The position numbers were made by a program, and so were the translations under genes. The notes beneath the pieces are model-generated. The model searched no databases, had not been told where the DNA came from, and saw nothing but the letters and a program-made list of their open reading frames with translations. From Gammaproteobacteria bacterium (GTDB lineage: Bacteria; Pseudomonadota; Gammaproteobacteria; Steroidobacterales; Woeseiaceae), in NCBI GenBank assembly GCA_022600955.1, contig JAHZJK010000024.1:310003-374002 (forward strand): a stretch of DNA of 64,000 nt, read 5' to 3'. Every line of letters starts with the position of its first letter. Positions within the stretch are counted from its first letter, which is position 1. This document shows positions 60,619 through 64,000 of the stretch, piece by piece.

Positions 60619-61574
60619 GCAGCAGATACTGGAACTGCATAAGGCCAGACCTCGAGCCCGTGAATCGCGTTCCGAATGTCCATAGAGAAATTGACAGAGA
60701 AAACTGTTTCGCCACTGATCAGATCGAATACTGTCACCGTTGACGGTGAAGAGCCCGCCGCGACGAGCCGCTCGTTGATGACACAAAGACCGCGACCGAA
60801 CCCCTGTCGCGCAAGTTTCGAATCGTCAATTCCGGCCTGGTCCAGCTCTGCCTCTGCGTAGGTTGGAAAAGCGAAACGACGCTCGTCCCCATTCCTTTCA
60901 ACCATTCTCAGGTAGTTCGCTGCGGTGTCATTGAAGATAACACCTGATGGCGTGAGCCGGGCGTTGTGTATGCCTTCGGGAAGGTCTACCTGTTGCTGCA
61001 GGGTTGCGTCCGGGCTCAGGCCAACGATGCCCTGAGTCCGGAGGCCTGCAAATGACAGGCCATCGGTCGATACATCGACGCTATTGATATGGTGTTGATT
61101 GCGTGCAGGGGGACCAACATCGGTTCTCGGGTCAAACTTGTGTGCATGCCACCGACCGTCGAGCTTGGCTGCGTGCAGTCCCCACAGGAACTCGCCCGAA
61201 GGTAAATCAAACATCAGGACACTGTCGAATCCGGTGCTCGTCAGATACAACTTGTTGTCGTAGACCACGATTTCATGACAATGCTTCAGGTAGGCATTGC
61301 GATAGGAGCGCAATGGTTTGAACTGCTGGTCATAGACGAACAGTTCGTCACTGGCCGCAATGTAGACTTCCTCATTCCAGAACGCGATGCCACGGAGCCC
61401 GCGGTCCCAGCCGCGACCGGCCCAGTCGATGTCTGCGGTATTCCAATCGATCATCTGTTGTACAGATTGTGTTGCAGAATCGAGGATGTAGACGCCGCCG
61501 TGACTCTGGCCCTGCGCGCTGCCACGCACGACAGATGTCGCGATCAGTGGCGGAATGTCAGATACTGTTTGCAC
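60615..61574 (-). CDS. Beta-propeller-like protein, possibly DUF4915/TIGR03032-like
   Basis: About 319 residues if started at GTG 61574. The frame stays open to 61673, but that would overlap the start of the divergent oxidase by about 58 bases; the true start is uncertain. The sequence is a series of short beta repeats such as HEIVVYDNKLYLTSTGFDSVLMFD, RGIAFWNEEVYIAASDELFVYD and HHINSVDVSTDGLSFAGLRTQG, as in six- or seven-bladed propellers. There is no signal peptide from the short start. Possible resemblance to the DUF4915/TIGR03032 group is weak. Function unknown. Confidence 0.6.
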   Translation of the reverse strand: MQTVSDIPPLIATSVVRGSAQGQSHGGVYILDSATQSVQQMIDWNTADIDWAGRGWDRGLRGIAFWNEEVYIAASDELFVYDQQFKPLRSYRNAYLKHCHEIVVYDNKLYLTSTGFDSVLMFDLPSGEFLWGLHAAKLDGRWHAHKFDPRTDVGPPARNQHHINSVDVSTDGLSFAGLRTQGIVGLSPDATLQQQVDLPEGIHNARLTPSGVIFNDTAANYLRMVERNGDERRFAFPTYAEAELDQAGIDDSKLARQGFGRGLCVINERLVAAGSSPSTVTVFDLISGETVFSVNFSMDIRNAIHGLEVWPYAVPVSAA

Positions 61575-61615
61575 GGGCGGTACGGTATAGGAATAAAAAA
61601 GCGCGGGCAATAAGC

Positions 61616-62971
61616 ATGAGCGTGAACGAAAAAGAAATTGTCGCTTCGACCTGGAAGCGGTCATTGCAGGCACCAGACTCCCTGCCTGATAGTGCGGACG
61701 TCGTCATTATTGGCGGTGGCATTGTGGGCGTTTCGACGGCGTGGTTTCTTGCGAAACAGGGCGTTGATGTCGTGCTTTGCGAGAAAGGGCATATCGCCGG
61801 CGAGCAATCCGGGCGCAACTGGGGCTGGGTGCGCATCCAGGGGCGCGATACTCGGGAGATTCCAATGATGCAGGAGAGTCTGCGAATCTGGGAGGGCCTG
61901 CAGGAAGAGATCGGAGAAGACGTCGGCTTTACTCGCGGTGGCTGCCTGTTTACCGCGAACTCAGACAAAGAACTGTCAGCGCTGGCGGACTGGCTGGAGA
62001 TTGCCGCAGACTACGGTATAGATTCGCGCATGCTTGACGCGACCGAGCTCGTCGAACAGGTGCAGGCGGCTGGCGCCAGATGGAAAGGTGCGCTTTATAC
62101 GCAAAGTGATGGCAGGGCTGAACCGCACAAAGCGGCGCCGGCAATCGCCCGCGCAGCCATGCAGGCGGGGGCGACCGTGCTTACGGCATGCGCTGTCCGG
62201 GGTGTTGAAACATCTGCGGGCAAATTGTCCGCTGTTGTTACTGAACACGGCGTGATCAGGACATCCACTGTGCTGTGTGCGGCGGGAGCGTGGACATCAA
62301 TGTTTTGCCGCGCACTGGGAATCGACGTGCCGCAGCTGCGGGTTCGAGGCACTGTTGCGCGCACTGCGCCGGCGGCAAGCGTCATGAATGGCAACATGTT
62401 TGATGAAAAACTGGGTATCCGGCGCCGTCAGGATGGTGGCTACACGCTGGCACATGGTTCGGTACTGGAGCATCCGGTTACGCCATCGTCGTTTCGCTAT
62501 TTTCGCAAGTTCCTGCCGGCGCTGATGCAGGAGCTCAAGATTGTGAAACTCGACTTCGGTCGTGAGTTTGCAAAAGAGTGGTCGACACCAAAAAACTGGC
62601 GGCTTGATGCGCCATCGCCATTCGAGGAAACTCGTGTATTGAATCCGGAACCGACGCCTTCCGTGCTCAAGGGCATTCGCGAGAATGTCGACATGCTGTT
62701 TCCGGCATTGCGAGATACACCTATTGTTGAAAGCTGGGCAGGCATGATTGAGTCATCGCCGGACGTGGTTCCTGTCATTGATGCAGTAGAACGATTGCCT
62801 GGATTTCACATCGCGACAGGTTTTAGCGGCCATGGCTTTGGTATCGGGCCGGGGGCGGGCAAGGCGATTGCCGGCCTGATAACCGGCACGCATACGGGTA
62901 TCGATCTTTCTGCATTACGACTGAGCCGGTTCTTTGACGGCACTCCAATCCGGCCACAGTCATCTATCTGA
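61616..62971 (+). CDS. FAD-dependent oxidoreductase of the DAO (glycine/D-amino acid oxidase) family
   Basis: A 451-residue flavoprotein with VVIIGGGIVGVSTAWFLAKQG (29-49 region, FAD-binding), the family's RNWGWVRIQGRD motif, and the C-terminal FAD segment GFHIATGFSGHGFGIGPGAGKAIAGLI. DAO-family enzymes oxidise secondary or primary amines such as sarcosine, dimethylglycine or D-amino acids. With the methylenetetrahydrofolate reductase two genes upstream it fits N-methyl-amine catabolism. ATG 61616 lies 45 bases after a divergent gene start; the stop is 7 bases before the next ATG. Confidence 0.86.
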   Translation: MSVNEKEIVASTWKRSLQAPDSLPDSADVVIIGGGIVGVSTAWFLAKQGVDVVLCEKGHIAGEQSGRNWGWVRIQGRDTREIPMMQESLRIWEGLQEEIGEDVGFTRGGCLFTANSDKELSALADWLEIAADYGIDSRMLDATELVEQVQAAGARWKGALYTQSDGRAEPHKAAPAIARAAMQAGATVLTACAVRGVETSAGKLSAVVTEHGVIRTSTVLCAAGAWTSMFCRALGIDVPQLRVRGTVARTAPAASVMNGNMFDEKLGIRRRQDGGYTLAHGSVLEHPVTPSSFRYFRKFLPALMQELKIVKLDFGREFAKEWSTPKNWRLDAPSPFEETRVLNPEPTPSVLKGIRENVDMLFPALRDTPIVESWAGMIESSPDVVPVIDAVERLPGFHIATGFSGHGFGIGPGAGKAIAGLITGTHTGIDLSALRLSRFFDGTPIRPQSSI

Positions 62972-62978
62972 GGACCTT

Positions 62979-64000
62979 ATGAAGAAACTAATTACAATTC
63001 TGGCACTGTCTGTCCTGTTTGCCGGCTGCGGCAATGAGCGCCCCGCGGCGGCGGAGCAGGAGACACCGGTCGAATTGGTGAGAAAGGACGGCAGCTATGC
63101 CACGGTGGCGCTCGAAAAAGAGACGGTCGTGGTGAAGGTCGTGCAAAACGGTGTCAAAAATCTGCAGGATTTTGACGACGTCGAGGAAGGACTTGCATTC
63201 AATCTCGAGCAGATGGTGTCTTGGGTGGAGCGGGCATGCAACGAGGGCGGTAAACCTGACTTTGTATTGTTCAACGAGTTTCCCCTGACCGGCTATTCGA
63301 CCGGCACGCGAGATGAAAAACTGAAGTTTACGCTGACAATTCCGGGCGTTGAGACGGACCGCCTGGGTGAAGCTGCAAAAGAGTGTGATACGTACATCAT
63401 ATTCGGCAGCTACGCGCGTGACGAGGAATGGCCCGGGCATATCCTGAGTATCAATACAGTCATAGATCGCCAGGGCAATGTCGCCAAGAAATTCTGGAAG
63501 AGTCGCAATGTAAAGCGCCTGGGACCGGAGCATGAAATTCCGACTACGACGGTCGAGAGTGTGCACACGAGGTTTCGCGAGCGCTACGGTATCGAGGAAG
63601 AGTTCCCGGTTCTGCGAACAGAGTATGGCAATATTGCGGTGAGTACTGTGCAACTTGATCCGATGGTGTTCGCCGCATTTTCGATGCGCGGTGTCGAGAT
63701 AATGTTCCGTACATCGACGCTGTTCTCAACGCTCGATGTAAGAGCGGCCGCGATGTACAACAACTTTTATTCAGCCATGTCGAACATCACGTTTCCGCCC
63801 GACGGCCCCTGGGCTGAATACGGTGGCGGCTCGCTCATCGTCGACCCGAAAGGAACGATCCTGGTACAGGATGAGACGAACAACGAGAGTATTATCGAAG
63901 CACAAATACCGATTGCCGAGTTTCGCAAGAATCGCACGATTCCGAGATTTCCGATGGCTGTTGTTGCCCCGGTCTTCGAGCAGTTTCAACAGGAATCGCC
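62979..64000 (+). CDS. Nitrilase-fold lipoprotein lacking the catalytic cysteine (3' end outside window)
   Basis: At least 340 residues; the frame is still open at the window edge. The lipobox LFAGC gives lipidated Cys17. The rest follows the carbon-nitrogen hydrolase fold: DFVLFNEFPLTGYS with Glu100, AKKFWKSRNVKR with the Lys, and GNIAVSTVQLDPMVFAAFSMRGVEIM, where the catalytic Cys should stand at or next to Ser222/Thr223 but is missing. AGGA lies 4 bases before ATG 62979, and it follows the DAO gene by 7 bases. A lipidated, exported nitrilase fold without Cys suggests a binding or altered catalytic role, not a normal amidase. Confidence 0.8.
   Translation, partial: MKKLITILALSVLFAGCGNERPAAAEQETPVELVRKDGSYATVALEKETVVVKVVQNGVKNLQDFDDVEEGLAFNLEQMVSWVERACNEGGKPDFVLFNEFPLTGYSTGTRDEKLKFTLTIPGVETDRLGEAAKECDTYIIFGSYARDEEWPGHILSINTVIDRQGNVAKKFWKSRNVKRLGPEHEIPTTTVESVHTRFRERYGIEEEFPVLRTEYGNIAVSTVQLDPMVFAAFSMRGVEIMFRTSTLFSTLDVRAAAMYNNFYSAMSNITFPPDGPWAEYGGGSLIVDPKGTILVQDETNNESIIEAQIPIAEFRKNRTIPRFPMAVVAPVFEQFQQES

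Noticed and set aside
1..64000. CRISPR arrays, tRNA or rRNA genes, insertion sequences, prophage or attachment sites
   Set aside because: No regular direct repeats, tRNA-like cloverleaf segments, transposase or integrase frames were noticed in a manual reading; a covariance-model search was not possible.

Overview
The window reads as chromosome of an aerobic, heterotrophic, probably marine gammaproteobacterium. The evidence is a tightly packed proteobacterial gene layout with many 4-base ATGA overlaps, a TonB-dependent receptor, MauG-type diheme peroxidases, a BaeSR-like two-component pair, a lipoprotein with a GlyGly-CTERM (rhombosortase-type) tail and a PotFGHI-type ABC transporter. I see no rRNA, tRNA, CRISPR array, insertion sequence or prophage, and no gap above 300 bases lacks a gene. 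The exact genus cannot be read from the sequence.

Region 1 (1-21,653) is the striking part. It carries relatives of nearly every enzyme of the plant chlorophyll-breakdown (PaO/phyllobilin) route: two short-chain dehydrogenases of the chlorophyll b reductase (NYC1/NOL) type (8446-9249 and 19470-20267); a chlorophyllase-like serine hydrolase (12039-13013); a Rieske oxygenase (9867-11012); and three proteins of the red chlorophyll catabolite reductase (RCCR) / bilin reductase superfamily (11221-12030, 16544-17338, 18646-19461). With them come a flavin reductase, two paralogous MFS transporters, two calycin-like proteins, and an operon of two aldehyde dehydrogenases, an acyl-CoA dehydrogenase and hydrolases that could process side chains or fragments. 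No bacteriochlorophyll synthesis or reaction-centre genes are visible, so the cluster looks catabolic. A Crp/Fnr-family regulator (14966-15640) sits in the middle, and four matching 14-bp palindromes lie in front of four of the transcription units, suggesting one regulon.

Region 2 (21,650-28,591) is a mixed stretch. It has a ZIP-like metal transporter, a YtkA/FixH-like membrane protein overlapping a MauG-type diheme peroxidase, a rhombosortase-tail lipoprotein, an XRE regulator, a DoxX-like protein, a small Cys/His protein, an MBL-fold hydrolase and an alpha/beta hydrolase.

Region 3 (28,747-52,982, plus 59,734-62,971) looks like a route for uptake and catabolism of an amine or N-methylated compound. 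A BetI-like TetR repressor and its operator (35702-35719) separate a leftward operon (tetR, acyl-CoA dehydrogenase, PotFGHI-type transporter) from a rightward one (class III aminotransferase, two FAD amine-oxidase-like proteins, GcvT-like aminomethyltransferase, ADP-forming acyl-CoA synthetase, TIM-barrel protein, GntR regulator, homocysteine methyltransferase). Two Rieske oxygenases of the carnitine/betaine monooxygenase class, a third FAD oxidoreductase, a DAO-family oxidase and a methylenetetrahydrofolate reductase fit the same one-carbon theme. A two-component system and a second diheme peroxidase lie inside this region.

Region 4 (53,051-64,000) holds a TPR-sulfotransferase, an Asp/Asn beta-hydroxylase-like protein, a TonB-dependent receptor closed by a strong terminator, a methyltransferase, and at the right edge a truncated nitrilase-fold lipoprotein that has lost its catalytic cysteine.
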